A stretch of 64,000 nt of DNA from Oceanobacillus oncorhynchi (GCF_000821065.1 NZ_CDGG01000001.1:2170001-2234000); one strand, 5' to 3'. Positions 1 through 9,181 are shown, counted from the stretch's first letter. Numbers and translations are program-made. The notes: generated by a model from the letters alone, not told the origin.

Positions 1-2
1 TT

Positions 3-143
3 GCCCATCGTTTAGCAACGATAATTGATGCGGATCAAATTATCTTTATTGAAAATGGAGAGATTACCGGGAAAGGAACACATCAGGAATTACTGGAGTC
101 ACATGAACTGTATCGTTCTTTTGCGGAACAGCAGTTGAAATAG
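3..143 (+). CDS. ABC exporter ATP-binding/permease protein, C-terminal end only
   Basis: The reading frame is open from the window edge and ends in TAG at 141-143, giving the last 46 residues. It starts with AHRLATI, the H-loop region of an ABC ATPase, followed by the D-Q-I-I-x-I-E-N-G-x-I-x-G-x-G-T-H-x-E-L-L pattern that closes the nucleotide-binding domain of fused (membrane plus ATPase) exporters of the MdlB/LmrA type. The substrate cannot be told from this part. It runs convergently towards the leftward ABC operon, with a hairpin terminator between them. Confidence 0.85.
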   Translation, partial: AHRLATIIDADQIIFIENGEITGKGTHQELLESHELYRSFAEQQLK

Positions 144-146
144 AAA

Positions 147-198
147 AAAGAGCAGCGCATAGTTCTTCATCGAAGAAATGCGCTGTTCTTTTTAGTGC
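147..198. terminator. Bidirectional hairpin terminator
   Basis: AGAGCAGCGCAT and ATGCGCTGTTCT form an almost perfect stem (one G-U pair) around a 16-base loop, with an A-run before and TTTTT after. It sits between the two convergent genes and can serve both. Confidence 0.75.
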
Positions 199-219
199 TG
201 TATTTAAACAGGTACCAAA

Positions 220-927
220 TCATATTTTTATCGTGATATCTTTAATCAAACGATAATTAACGCCAAGAAGCAGAACAATTAATACAATACTCACTGGCAT
301 CGCTATAAACGTCGGCACCGTGATGATATTTGTGAAAAAGGAAAAATGAGTGGCCTCTATAAAAATGCCTGCTATTGCGATAATAAGAATGCTGCATGCA
401 ATAGAGAGCAGTCCATATCGCCAGCCTGAACGATAGAAAGTCAGACCTATCATCCAGCCGATTAAAAAGTAAATAAGGTGCAACATAACCAGGCTGCCAA
501 AGACATAAAGGAATGCGGAAAAGCTGCTTGTATAATCAAATTCCTGTGTATGGATATTCCAGCCTGCCCACCCAGAAATGAATTGAAGGATAAAGCCTGA
601 CACAACCAGGGTGATCGTTATGGCAATAGAGAGCAGAACAGATGATAACATCGTACCGAGAAAGAAATTTTTCCTGGTTATTCCCTGCTGCATGTAATAA
701 TAAAAGAAGGAGGATGTTGTCAGAATGCCAAGGACGAACATATAAATAGATGATGACCCATTAGAAAAGTTTACCAAATCAATAAAACTGGAATGGGGGC
801 CAGAAGCAAAGCTGACGACAACAATATAAATTACAAACATAAAGGAAAGAAACCACATGGTCCATTTCAATTGTTCCATAAATAAGAATCTAGCCATTGT
901 TGCAGGTGATAAGATAATCGCACTCAT
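220..927 (-). CDS. ABC transporter permease, distal member of the GntR-linked operon
   Basis: A 235-residue integral membrane protein with about six hydrophobic segments. It is a paralogue of the permease at 2210-2905: both have E-Q-L-K-W near the N-terminus, a G-I-(T/S)-R-K-(N/K)-F-F loop and an N-Y-R-L-(I/T)-K-D C-terminal motif. Its start overlaps the ATPase stop upstream by 4 bases, so translation is coupled. The set resembles the Bacillus Ytr/Bcr-type exporters linked to cell-wall antibiotic or bacteriocin stress; the substrate is unknown. It is the last gene of a five-gene leftward unit. Confidence 0.85.
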   Translation of the reverse strand: MSAIILSPATMARFLFMEQLKWTMWFLSFMFVIYIVVVSFASGPHSSFIDLVNFSNGSSSIYMFVLGILTTSSFFYYYMQQGITRKNFFLGTMLSSVLLSIAITITLVVSGFILQFISGWAGWNIHTQEFDYTSSFSAFLYVFGSLVMLHLIYFLIGWMIGLTFYRSGWRYGLLSIACSILIIAIAGIFIEATHFSFFTNIITVPTFIAMPVSIVLIVLLLGVNYRLIKDITIKI

Positions 928-1805
928 TCCTTTTCCTCCTTTGTCAAATGCACAAACAAATCATGAAGAGAGAGGGGACCGATGTCCAGCCCGGCTTGAT
1001 TTGCTGCATTTTTCTGCTGTTCAGAGAGTTCGCCGTATACCATGACAGATTTTGTTCCGCCAAGGAGCTGACTGTTTAAGACTTCTAATTCTTTTGTGAA
1101 ATCATCCACCTGCTCCAATGAACCAGTAATGGAGAATCCTTTGGAAATAACCTGCTCATTGGTATCCTGCAATAAAACCTTTCCGTTATGAATCATCAGC
1201 ACCTCATCAAAAAGATAATCGGTTTCCGAAACGAGATGGGTTGAAAAGATAATCGTTCTTGGATGCTTTTCCTGATCATTTAAAATTTCATTATAAAAAG
1301 TTTCTCTTGTCGGCGCATCCATACCGAGATAAGCTTCATCAAAAATAGTTAGAGGAGCTCTAGACGCTAAACCGATAATAGCCTGAAATGCTGATTTTTT
1401 TCCTTTTGACAGCTGATTCACTTTTTTATTTAAAGGAAGCTTGAACTTTTCAGCTAACTGAAGGGCAAGGGTTTCATCAAAATTTGGACGAAAGTAAGCC
1501 ATTTCCTTTAATGTTTCCCCAACCTTATCATAGCTGTATTCCAAATCCTTGTGCTGATCAAATATGAAAATCGTGTCCTGCATGATTCTTGGGTTTTCAA
1601 AAGGGTCTTCGCCGTCGATGATAAGATTGCCTGTATCTGTTTTTCGAAAAGCGGATAGAACCGATAATAAGGAGGTTTTTCCCGCTCCGTTTCTACCTAG
1701 CAAACCATGGATTTTTCCCGATTCCAGCTGAAAACTGACTTGATCGATGGCGGTGAAATTTTTATAACGTACACTGACATCCTTTGCTTCGATGGCATAA
1801 CTCAT
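924..1805 (-). CDS. ABC transporter ATP-binding protein (GntR-linked operon, second copy)
   Basis: A 293-residue ATPase with Walker A GRNGAGKT at about 37-44, signature LSKGK in place of LSGGQ, Walker B ending IFDEAYLGMD and the H-loop STHL. The last ~80 residues form an accessory domain shared with the paralogue at 2902-3780. The substitutions LSKGK and DEA occur in both paralogues, so they are a subfamily trait and not decay. The gene overlaps the GntR gene upstream and the permease downstream by 4 bases each. It pairs with the 220-927 permease; the exported substrate is not evident. Confidence 0.88.
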   Translation of the reverse strand: MSYAIEAKDVSVRYKNFTAIDQVSFQLESGKIHGLLGRNGAGKTSLLSVLSAFRKTDTGNLIIDGEDPFENPRIMQDTIFIFDQHKDLEYSYDKVGETLKEMAYFRPNFDETLALQLAEKFKLPLNKKVNQLSKGKKSAFQAIIGLASRAPLTIFDEAYLGMDAPTRETFYNEILNDQEKHPRTIIFSTHLVSETDYLFDEVLMIHNGKVLLQDTNEQVISKGFSITGSLEQVDDFTKELEVLNSQLLGGTKSVMVYGELSEQQKNAANQAGLDIGPLSLHDLFVHLTKEEKE

Positions 1806-2179
1806 GCTTTATCCCCCTTTCTTGCTTTTTTGATTAAATCAATAATTTCGTCCTCAGTGATAAGAAGCTTTTCTGCCTCCTGGACTAAACCGATAACGTA
1901 ATCATTCATAAACGCCTGCTTCCGTTTTTGAACGAGTTTTTGTTTTGCTCCTTCTGCGACAAACATGCCGACACCTCGCTTTTTGTATAGAATGCCTTCA
2001 TCTACAAGCTGTGTGACGCCTTTGGAGATGGTGGCGTGATTAATTTTGTAAAATTGAACCAGCTGATTGGTGGAAGGAGCCTGTTCACCTTCCTTTAGCT
2101 GATTATTAACTATCTGGTCTTCAATCTGTTCACGAACTTGAACAAAGATAGGTTTATCACTTCGAAATTGTGTAGACAT
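1802..2179 (-). CDS. GntR-family repressor, YtrA subfamily
   Basis: A 125-residue regulator: an N-terminal winged helix-turn-helix (about 10-75, with P-I-F-x-Q-V-x-x-Q-I-E-D-x-I and P-S-T-N-Q-L) and only a short helical tail of about 40 residues, the layout of the YtrA branch, which lacks a large effector domain. Such proteins repress the ABC operon in which they lie, responding to cell-envelope antibiotics in Bacillus subtilis. Unusually it lies in the middle of the operon, between two ATPase/permease pairs. Its likely operator is the palindrome at 3821-3854. Confidence 0.88.
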   Translation of the reverse strand: MSTQFRSDKPIFVQVREQIEDQIVNNQLKEGEQAPSTNQLVQFYKINHATISKGVTQLVDEGILYKKRGVGMFVAEGAKQKLVQKRKQAFMNDYVIGLVQEAEKLLITEDEIIDLIKKARKGDKA

Positions 2180-2209
2180 CGTGTGTATAGCCTCCTTTCT
2201 GGCAGGGTT

Positions 2210-2905
2210 TTATAATCGAATTGGTGCGTCCTTGGTCAGACGGTAGTTACAGATAATTAAAATGACTATCATGATAAAGAAAATAACATAGGGTCCCATA
2301 CTGATAATGAGCGAGTTAGAGGTGAAAAAGTTAATCGTATGTGCAATGTCATCCTGATCCTGCAACAATGCGGATACGCCGAAAAATGGAAAGGAAAGAA
2401 GGATAAACAATAATCCAATCTTCCAGCGAAAACGATAAAAACCAAGCCCCATAAACCAGCCAATTAAAAGATAGAAAAAATGACTGACAGAATAATCGGC
2501 TATACTTTTTATAAAAGATAATACGCCGCCGCTGCTCAATAAATCTGACCATGGGACAGTAAAGCCTAAAGCTGGAACAAGTGTCTCAAATAAACCAATC
2601 ATGAGACTCATGGCAAAAGCTAAAATAACGGAAAGCAACACGGACGCGAATAAGGAAGCTTTAAAGAACTTTTTCCGGGAGATTCCCAATTTAAAGTAGT
2701 AGTCTAAAAAACCATAAGAATAAAGCAATCCGATAATCAACAAAAATACATTCGAAGTTGTATTGCTGACATCGAGATTATCCAAGAAACCCCATTGAGT
2801 TGATGCCGTAATTCCAATCGTCAAAATAATCATAATACCAAAAAACCAAGCTGCCCATTTTAGCTGTTCTACGAATAAAGACCAGCCTAATTGAGATTGT
2901 TTCAT
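2210..2905 (-). CDS. ABC transporter permease, proximal member of the GntR-linked operon
   Basis: A 231-residue membrane protein with about six hydrophobic segments, paralogous to the permease at 220-927. Its start overlaps the ATPase gene upstream by 4 bases and it is followed after 30 bases by the GntR gene. With the 2902-3780 ATPase it makes a complete exporter, so the operon holds two such pairs, probably from a tandem duplication, which may form homo- or heteromeric pumps. Confidence 0.85.
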   Translation of the reverse strand: MKQSQLGWSLFVEQLKWAAWFFGIMIILTIGITASTQWGFLDNLDVSNTTSNVFLLIIGLLYSYGFLDYYFKLGISRKKFFKASLFASVLLSVILAFAMSLMIGLFETLVPALGFTVPWSDLLSSGGVLSFIKSIADYSVSHFFYLLIGWFMGLGFYRFRWKIGLLFILLSFPFFGVSALLQDQDDIAHTINFFTSNSLIISMGPYVIFFIMIVILIICNYRLTKDAPIRL

Positions 2906-3780
2906 GTTTCCTCACCTTCCTTTGTCAAATGAATAAATAGATTATTTAAAGATAATGTACCAACCTCTAAGCCAAGCTCAGCCGCTTCCCGCTGTTCTTG
3001 TTCTGTCAACGTTCCATACACCATTACAGATTTAGTGCCGCCGAGCGACTTCTCATGAATCACTTCCAATGTTTCTGTAAATGAATCGACATCTTCTTCA
3101 GGCCCTGTAATAGAGAAGCCTTTTTCCAGAAGCTGCTCACTTGTTTCCTGCAATAAAACCTTCCCGTTATCGATAATAAGCACTTCATCAAAAAGGTACT
3201 CCATTTCGGAAACAAGGTGGGTGGAAAATAAAATTGTACGCGGATGTCTCTCCTGTTCTAATAAGATTTCTTTATAAAATAACTCTCTTGCCGGCGCATC
3301 CATTCCGAGATAGGCTTCATCAAAAATGGTGAGCGGCGTTCTGCTTGCCAGGCCAATGGTAACCTGTAGAGCGGAATACTGCCCTTTGGATAATTGGTCG
3401 GCACTTTTATCCATCGGAATGTTAAACTTAGCTGCTAAATCTTTGGCATAAGCTTCGTCAAAATTCGGACGGAAATAAAGCATACCCTTGAGTATTTTAG
3501 CGATTTTATCGTAGTCATAGGTATTATCTTTATCATAAATAAAAGATGTTCCCTGCAAAATTCGTTCATTTTCAAAAGGGTCTTCGCCGTCAATGACAAT
3601 CGTGCCCCGCTTTACCTTGTGGAAAGAAGCAAGATATGTTAACAGGGTTGTTTTTCCGGCTCCGTTTCTTCCCAGTATTCCGTGAACTTTCCCTGGAGAC
3701 AGCGTGAAGCTTACATCTTCTAACGCTTTGTATTTCTTATAATGTACCGTTAAATGGCGTACTTCAATGGGATAAGCCAT
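2902..3780 (-). CDS. ABC transporter ATP-binding protein, first gene of the GntR-linked operon
   Basis: An ATPase of about 292 residues with Walker A GRNGAGKT, signature LSKGQ, Walker B ending IFDEAYLGMD and H-loop STHL, closely similar along its whole length to the ATPase at 924-1805. I place the start at the ATG at 3780 rather than 3786 because AAAGGAGA then lies at normal distance and the paralogue begins at the matching residue. It is the promoter-proximal gene; the GntR-type operator and promoter lie just upstream. Confidence 0.88.
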   Translation of the reverse strand: MAYPIEVRHLTVHYKKYKALEDVSFTLSPGKVHGILGRNGAGKTTLLTYLASFHKVKRGTIVIDGEDPFENERILQGTSFIYDKDNTYDYDKIAKILKGMLYFRPNFDEAYAKDLAAKFNIPMDKSADQLSKGQYSALQVTIGLASRTPLTIFDEAYLGMDAPARELFYKEILLEQERHPRTILFSTHLVSEMEYLFDEVLIIDNGKVLLQETSEQLLEKGFSITGPEEDVDSFTETLEVIHEKSLGGTKSVMVYGTLTEQEQREAAELGLEVGTLSLNNLFIHLTKEGEET

Positions 3781-3820
3781 ATACATTCTCCTTTATAAAT
3801 TAATAGTTAAGTCATACTGT

Positions 3821-3875
3821 GTTATGGTTATATACTTATGTGTATAACCATAACAGTGTTACAGTTAGTTGTCAA
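3821..3875 (-). promoter_or_regulatory. Promoter and operator of the GntR/ABC operon
   Basis: A perfect 12-bp inverted repeat, GTTATGGTTATA and TATAACCATAAC, is separated by 10 bases (3821-3854). On the minus strand TTGACA (3875-3870) lies 17 bases from TATGGT (3852-3847), so the right operator arm covers the -10 region. This is the position expected for YtrA-type repression; that the operon's own GntR protein binds is inferred. Confidence 0.75.
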
Positions 3876-4039
3876 TAAAATATAGAAATCTTTCTGAAAA
3901 ATAGGCTTCGATAAAACGAAACGAGGCTTTTCTAAAAATAATAAATTTACAAAGAAATTTTTTTGGAACTTATGATATATTGGAATATAAGTTAAACATA
4001 TAAGAAGCAGAAATGTTAAAAGAAAGGCAGGAGGGACGG

Positions 4040-5314
4040 ATGATGAAAAAAGGTCGCTGTCATTTAATCTTAGCGGGCAATTTGCATGAGTGATAAAGGA
4101 AAAGTTATCGGGATTGCCCTGATTACAGCAATCACGCTGCTGGGGGATGCCATGCTTTTTATCGTCTTGCCCTTACACTGACAGGATTTTGGATTAACAG
4201 CTATTTGGCAAATCGGTGTCCTGTTATCTATTAATCGTTTTGTCCGTTTGCCGATTACCCCATTTGTAGGAATATTTTACAACAAGTTCGATATCCGTTC
4301 GGGTGTATTGATTTCTGTGGTTTTTGCAGCATTAAGCACGTTCTTCTATGGCCAATTTCAAGGATTTTGGCTCCTTCTGCTTGCCAGAATTTTATGGGGA
4401 ATCGCCTGGTCATTTGTGAAGCTGGGTGGGATGCTTACCGTTGTATCGTTTTCTACGGAACAAACGAGAGGAAAGTATATGGGATTGTATAATGGTTTGT
4501 GGGGATTAGGAGGTTTAGCCGGTATGCTGGCAGGAGGGTTTTTAGCAGATCAGTTGCCGATATCTTTTGTGACGACATTGTTTGCGCTGGCAGCTGTGGC
4601 GGTTTTTCCTTTTATCTTCAAACTGGTGCCTAAAAACAATACGACTGCAGAGAAAGATACGGTTGCTGTAAATCGTCATGTGCCGGAAAAGGAGAAGCAA
4701 TCGATACGTCTAGCCATATATTATTCTCATCATTATTACCGGAGGAACGATGGGTTATATTACCATGGGTATTTTTAACTCTACCTTGAGCCCCTTGATT
4801 GAACAGTCGTATCATCTGCATTGGTCCGTATTTGGCATGGTTATCGGGGCAGCAACACTGGCTGGAATCATTCAAGCAGTTCGCTGGGCTTGGGATCCTT
4901 TTTTGCCCCTGTTATAGGAAGCTTTGTCGATAAACAAAAGCAAAAGTATCATTGGATTCTTATTCCATTATTCCTTGGCAGCGCTGCTTTTTTAATGTTA
5001 GGCAGTGTGGAATCTTTTATTTCTTTGTTAATCATCATCATGTTTTTTCAAGTGATAACAACGATTTTATAACGATAACAGATACTTTGGCAGGAGATGC
5101 TGCAGCTAAAACAAATCCTGTTAAGATGATGACGCTGCATACAGTAGCTGTTGATTTAGGCGCAGCAATTGGTCCTTTACTGTCATTTATTATTATTGAT
5201 TTAAATGGAATTTCTGCCGTATTTTATCTTTCAAGTATGGTTATGTTATTTGTAGGAGGAGCATGGGGAGTTTTTCACTTTTTTGGGAAGAAAAAAGATA
5301 ACTATCTTGCGTGA
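4040..5314 (+). pseudogene. Decayed MFS transporter gene
   Basis: A major facilitator protein can be pieced together over about 400 residues, but the frame is broken several times. After a good ribosome site (GGAGGG at 4030-4035) the ATG at 4040 runs only 17 codons. The frame starting at ATG 4086 carries the first membrane helix, then hits an in-frame TGA at 4179-4181, continues from 4182 to about 4720, shifts frame near 4720, again near 4890 and again near 5065, and ends at 5312-5314. Family marks remain, such as R-F-V-R-L-P in loop 2-3 and a Gly-rich helix 5. It lies directly before aroD, which in other bacteria suggests a shikimate/quinate carrier, but that is only a guess. Confidence 0.82.
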
Positions 5315-5352
5315 TAGAATCGGGTTTTTAATTAATAAAGAATGGAGGTTGT

Positions 5353-6126
5353 ATGATGACAGAAGCATTAACAATTAGAAACGTAACCTTAGGAGAGGGG
5401 AAACCAAGTATTTGTATTCCTTTAACATCTTCTAACAAAGCAGCACTTATGGAAGAGGTGGAGCGTTATCAGCAAGAAGGAGCAGATGTTGTTGAATGGC
5501 GTGCCGATATATTTGAAGAAGTGGAAAATCATACAGCAGTGGAACAGATGTTAAAAGATTTAACGGCAGTTTTAAAGGGAATTCCGCTTATTTTTACCTT
5601 CCGAAGCCATCAAGAGGGAGGAGAGAAGAAGATTTCCAAGGCGGATTATATCGCTCTGAATCAATTTGTGATCCAGACAGGGCTTGCAGATTTGGTAGAT
5701 GTGGAATTGTATCAGGGAGAGGATGCAGTTAAAAATCTGATTTCTGCAGCGCATCAGCAGCATACATATGTGATTGTTTCCAATCATGATTTTCAAAAAA
5801 CACCGCCTAAATCGGAAATTGTCCGCCGTTTAAAATGGGCAGAGGAGCTTGGCGGTGATATCTTAAAAATTGCCGTGATGCCGAATCAGACTGCGGATGT
5901 TTTAGAGCTGCTCACAGCAACTAATGAGATGAAAGAATATACCACGAAGCCCATGATTACAATGGCGATGGGGCCGCTTGGTGTAATCAGCCGGCTGTCC
6001 GGCCAGGTTTTCGGATCTGTTTTAACCTTTGGGGCAGGGGAAAGAACTTCAGCACCCGGGCAGGTTCCAGTTCAGGAACTGCGACAGGTGTTGGAGGTAA
6101 TTGAGAAATCGATGGATGTAAGCTAA
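5353..6126 (+). CDS. aroD: 3-dehydroquinate dehydratase, type I
   Basis: A 257-residue enzyme converting 3-dehydroquinate to 3-dehydroshikimate in the shikimate pathway through a Schiff base. Catalytic residues are visible: EWRAD at 48-52, the general base His145 in VSNHDF and the Schiff-base lysine Lys172 in ILKIAVMP; the C-terminal M-G-P-L-G-x-x-S-R phosphate/carboxylate-binding segment is intact. GGAGG precedes the ATG at 5353. It stands apart from other aro genes, behind a dead MFS gene, so a role in quinate/shikimate use rather than biosynthesis is possible. Confidence 0.95.
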   Translation: MMTEALTIRNVTLGEGKPSICIPLTSSNKAALMEEVERYQQEGADVVEWRADIFEEVENHTAVEQMLKDLTAVLKGIPLIFTFRSHQEGGEKKISKADYIALNQFVIQTGLADLVDVELYQGEDAVKNLISAAHQQHTYVIVSNHDFQKTPPKSEIVRRLKWAEELGGDILKIAVMPNQTADVLELLTATNEMKEYTTKPMITMAMGPLGVISRLSGQVFGSVLTFGAGERTSAPGQVPVQELRQVLEVIEKSMDVS

Positions 6127-6282
6127 CTGGTTTAATGAAAGGTAGATCTACGTGAATTTGAGAAGGATGGATCTGCCCTCAGCCGGAAGTCGGAGTTTTT
6201 CTTCCATCTGAAGCAGCGGAAATTTCAAGGGATAAATCAGTCACCGACCCGATGTGCGGGAGAGGGTAAGCCGATACAATAA

Positions 6283-6474
6283 ATGTATCAAATAACTTAT
6301 TCTCAGGAGCTGATTTATCCCATGTTTTTTACGTATGAGTCTATGAAAAGTCATATTGATTATCGGATGGAGGATGTAAGGAAGTCAGGGAAGCTTTGTA
6401 AAAATAAACCAAAAAAGAAGAAAGAAAAGATCTGGAAAACTTCCGCTGCTCGTTTGAAGGGAGAGATGAAGTAG
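6283..6474 (+). CDS. Hypothetical small basic protein
   Basis: A 63-residue open frame, rich in lysine in its second half (K-P-K-K-K-K-E-K). I do not recognise it. The ribosome site is poor (GGGAGAGGG lies 20 bases upstream), and the 155 bases between aroD and this frame hold no other gene. A perfect terminator follows 15 bases after the stop, which shows that a transcript ends here. It could equally be the untranslated tail of the aroD message. Confidence 0.3.
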   Translation: MYQITYSQELIYPMFFTYESMKSHIDYRMEDVRKSGKLCKNKPKKKKEKIWKTSAARLKGEMK

Positions 6475-6487
6475 AATGAAATACAGG

Positions 6488-6537
6488 AAAAAAGAGGATG
6501 TCGATTTAGCAATCTGTAAATCGGAATCCTCTTTTTA
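6488..6537. terminator. Hairpin terminator after aroD/small ORF
   Basis: AAAAGAGGAT and ATCCTCTTTT pair perfectly, and inside them CGATTTA and TAAATCG pair again, giving a long stem followed by T5. Confidence 0.85.
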
Positions 6538-6608
6538 CATTAGACTGTAATTCAGTTAGGATACCTTTCAAAAAATCTTGTATCTGCATCTTGAAATCAG
6601 AAATACAC

Positions 6609-8315
6609 TTAAACTGTCATGGTTACTTTAGGGATTTGGCTGTCTTGCTTTCCCATATTTTCAGCTATATCCACTGCAGCCGCATAACCAAATACCATCG
6701 ATGCCCCAATCGTTGCGCCAGGTCCGGGATAGGTTTCTCCCATGACAGAAGCGGTGCAATTTCCAGTAGCATATAATCCTGTAATTGGTCTGCCATCTTT
6801 TCTGACGACTCTGGCTGCTGCATCAATGACCAAACCGCCTTTGGTGCCAATATCGCCCGGGTAGATTGGGATTGCATAGTATGGTGCTTTGTTCAGCGGA
6901 GCAAGGTTAGGGTTATCCAGTGTCGGGTCACCATAATATCTGTCATAAGCACTATTCCCGCGTCCAAAATCCTCGTCCTGCCCATTGGCTGCAAATGTAT
7001 TAAATCTGGAAATGGTATTAGCCAGCTTCTCTGGAGACACATTGATCTGCTCGGCTAATACCTCCGGAGTTTTTGCTTTTTTGGCATATCCTGTCTCAAA
7101 CCATTCTTTAGGAAGCGGCTGTAACGGCATGATTCCGAATACCAGATAACGATTCTTCACCCGTTGATCAAAAATCATCCATGATGGTATCGTGGAGCTC
7201 TTTTCATGATTATTTTCATACATTTGATCAACAAATTCATGGTACGGAACTGATTCGTTGATATAGCGGTCGCCATTGCTGTTGACGATAATCAAGCCGG
7301 GCGTGGCGCGTTCAGCGACCGGCATAAATGCAGGTGCTCCAGGTGGTGCTGATGTAGGAGTTCCCCACATTTTATCCATTAAATCCAATTGTCCGCCCAG
7401 TTCGACTCCTGCTGCAATAATATCACCTGTCTGCTCTTCAGCTGACAGTGTCCATTCCGTATTGGAAGGCTGCGGTAAATATTTCTCCCGTAAATCCGGA
7501 CTATGGGAAAACCCGCCAGAAGCAAAAACCACACCTTCCCGGGCCTGAATGTTGAGTTCCTTTCCATCTCTTTCGGCGATAACCCCTGTAACGCGATTAT
7601 TTTCATAAATCAAATCTTTAAATGGGGTGTTAAGCCAAACTTCCCCGCCAGCCTCTTTGAGCGAGGTATACAGGCGGGCAACAACAGCTTCTCCTAAGGT
7701 AGTAGGTTTATACCCGGAAAGGAGTGTGCGAATTAGGCGCATTCCTACTTTCATTGCCTTTACTTTTCCAATCCACGTTCTCATGATCATATTTACTTTG
7801 TGGAATTCACTTGATTTTAGTACCATCCCTTTTGTTGGCAAGCCGGAAGTACGTAAATATTTCAAATCATCTCCTAAATTGCGAAGGTCAAAAAGCTGAG
7901 CTTCTACGGCTCTCCCAGATGCTAAACCTCCAGGTGATTCAGGATAATAATCGGAGTATTTAGGAGTGTATTCCCACCGGAAATGTGCTGTATTCTCATG
8001 CAGATACTTTACCATTTCGGGTCCTTTTTGCAGATAAGCCGATTTTAATACATCTGGAACGCGGTCTCCGACAGTAGCATCTAGATACGATTTTGCCTGT
8101 TCATACGTGTCCTTCACCCCGGCCTCCTCCAGATAAAGGTTGTTGGGAATCCAGATGGTTCCGCCGGATTTGGAAGTGGAGCCGCCAAATAGTGCAGTTT
8201 TTTCAATGACAATTACTGATAATCCGCGCAAGCAAGCTGTTAAAGCAGCTGTTAATCCGCCAGCGCCTGAACCCACAACAACGACATCATATTGCTCATT
8301 CCACTGATTTTCCAA
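6609..8315 (-). CDS. FAD-dependent oxidoreductase, 3-ketosteroid 1-dehydrogenase-like
   Basis: A 568-residue flavoprotein of the fumarate reductase/KstD family. The N-terminal Rossmann motif VVVGSGAGGLTAA is followed by a conserved E-K-x-x-x-x-G-G-S-T-x-x-S-G-G-x-x-W-I-P segment that binds FAD. The C-terminal third has D-I-G-T-K-G-G-L-V, G-L-Y-A-T-G-N and P-G-P-G-A-T-I-G-A-S, as in 3-oxosteroid 1-dehydrogenases. There is no signal peptide, so it is cytoplasmic. Steroid as substrate is not established: many Bacillaceae members of this family act on unknown compounds. It is divergent from a TetR-type regulator, and a cre-like site lies between them. Confidence 0.85.
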   Translation of the reverse strand: MENQWNEQYDVVVVGSGAGGLTAALTACLRGLSVIVIEKTALFGGSTSKSGGTIWIPNNLYLEEAGVKDTYEQAKSYLDATVGDRVPDVLKSAYLQKGPEMVKYLHENTAHFRWEYTPKYSDYYPESPGGLASGRAVEAQLFDLRNLGDDLKYLRTSGLPTKGMVLKSSEFHKVNMIMRTWIGKVKAMKVGMRLIRTLLSGYKPTTLGEAVVARLYTSLKEAGGEVWLNTPFKDLIYENNRVTGVIAERDGKELNIQAREGVVFASGGFSHSPDLREKYLPQPSNTEWTLSAEEQTGDIIAAGVELGGQLDLMDKMWGTPTSAPPGAPAFMPVAERATPGLIIVNSNGDRYINESVPYHEFVDQMYENNHEKSSTIPSWMIFDQRVKNRYLVFGIMPLQPLPKEWFETGYAKKAKTPEVLAEQINVSPEKLANTISRFNTFAANGQDEDFGRGNSAYDRYYGDPTLDNPNLAPLNKAPYYAIPIYPGDIGTKGGLVIDAAARVVRKDGRPITGLYATGNCTASVMGETYPGPGATIGASMVFGYAAAVDIAENMGKQDSQIPKVTMTV

Positions 8316-8388
8316 TGTTATGACCTCCCAATCAATCTTAAAATTATGATAAGCTATAAGTACGAGTTAACCTAAGTATAAATTTTTA

Positions 8389-8404
8389 ATAAAGCGCTTT
8401 CAAT
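8389..8404. promoter_or_regulatory. cre-like site (CcpA) in the divergent promoter region
   Basis: On the minus strand ATTGAAAGCGCTTTATT fits the catabolite-responsive consensus TGNAANCGNTNNCA at all but one fixed position. It lies 75 bases before the flavoprotein gene and about 80 before the regulator gene, so it could put either under carbon catabolite control. Binding is inferred from the match alone. Confidence 0.5.
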
Positions 8405-8507
8405 CAGTAATATATTATGGTCTGTACACATAAACAACAGATTGCTGCAATATGTTTAAAAACAAAAAGGATTTGGGGTGGTTTGTGTGGTTACGAAGGA
8501 TATGATA

Positions 8508-9092
8508 ATGGACAGGCGGGTAAGAAGAACGAAAAAATTACTGAAGCATGCGCTGCTTGAATTGATGCAGCAAAAGCATTATGAGCAAATAACAGTGACA
8601 GATATCGTTGATTATGCGGATTATAACCGGGCTACTTTTTATCGGCATTATAATCAAAAGGCAGATTTAGTGAAGGAAATAATCACGGACCAGACAAATG
8701 GGCTTATTCAAGCCTTCAGCATTCCTTATAAGAAAAATAACTATATTCACTTAAGTTCCTTAGCTCCTTCAGAGATTGTTATTTTTAACCATATTCTCGA
8801 AAACAAGCATTTTTATGGGCTTTGGAAGGAATTTGAGGATATTCCAGGATTCTATGAAACTTTTTTGGAATCTATCACGCAATTTTTCAAACAGGATATT
8901 AATCTGATTACCCCGTGTCATGATGGGCTGGATAATAATATGTATACCTCGTTTTACGCTTATGGGATTTTAGGCATTATTTTAGATTGGATTAAAAACG
9001 ATTTTGAACAATCGCCGGATTATATGGCAAATCAGCTTTGTAAAATAATCAATTACTATCCGGCGGAATCATTTATTACTGGGGATTCCTGA
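8508..9092 (+). CDS. TetR/AcrR-family transcriptional regulator
   Basis: About 194 residues. The N-terminal helix-turn-helix (about 10-55) carries I-T-V-T-D-I-V-D-Y-A-D-Y-N-R-A-T-F-Y-R-H-Y, the strongly conserved recognition region of TetR proteins, and the rest is a helical ligand domain of the TetR_C type found in DhaS-like Bacillus regulators. The frame is open back to a GTG at 8478, but GAAGGA (8495-8500) sits best for the ATG at 8508, so I use that start. It is divergent from the KstD-like flavoprotein and is its likely repressor. Confidence 0.85.
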   Translation: MDRRVRRTKKLLKHALLELMQQKHYEQITVTDIVDYADYNRATFYRHYNQKADLVKEIITDQTNGLIQAFSIPYKKNNYIHLSSLAPSEIVIFNHILENKHFYGLWKEFEDIPGFYETFLESITQFFKQDINLITPCHDGLDNNMYTSFYAYGILGIILDWIKNDFEQSPDYMANQLCKIINYYPAESFITGDS

Positions 9093-9181
9093 TGAAATGA
9101 GTGAAGCATATCGTTAGACAGCTGGAAAACGGTTATAATATATACAAGTTGAATTAATACTTAGTTACTGGAGGAAAATAG

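Noticed and set aside
6127-6282. Possible structured RNA between aroD and the small ORF
   Set aside because: Some GC-rich segments (CCGGAAGTCGG, CCGACCCGATGTGCGGG) but no known riboswitch pattern or clear set of stems.
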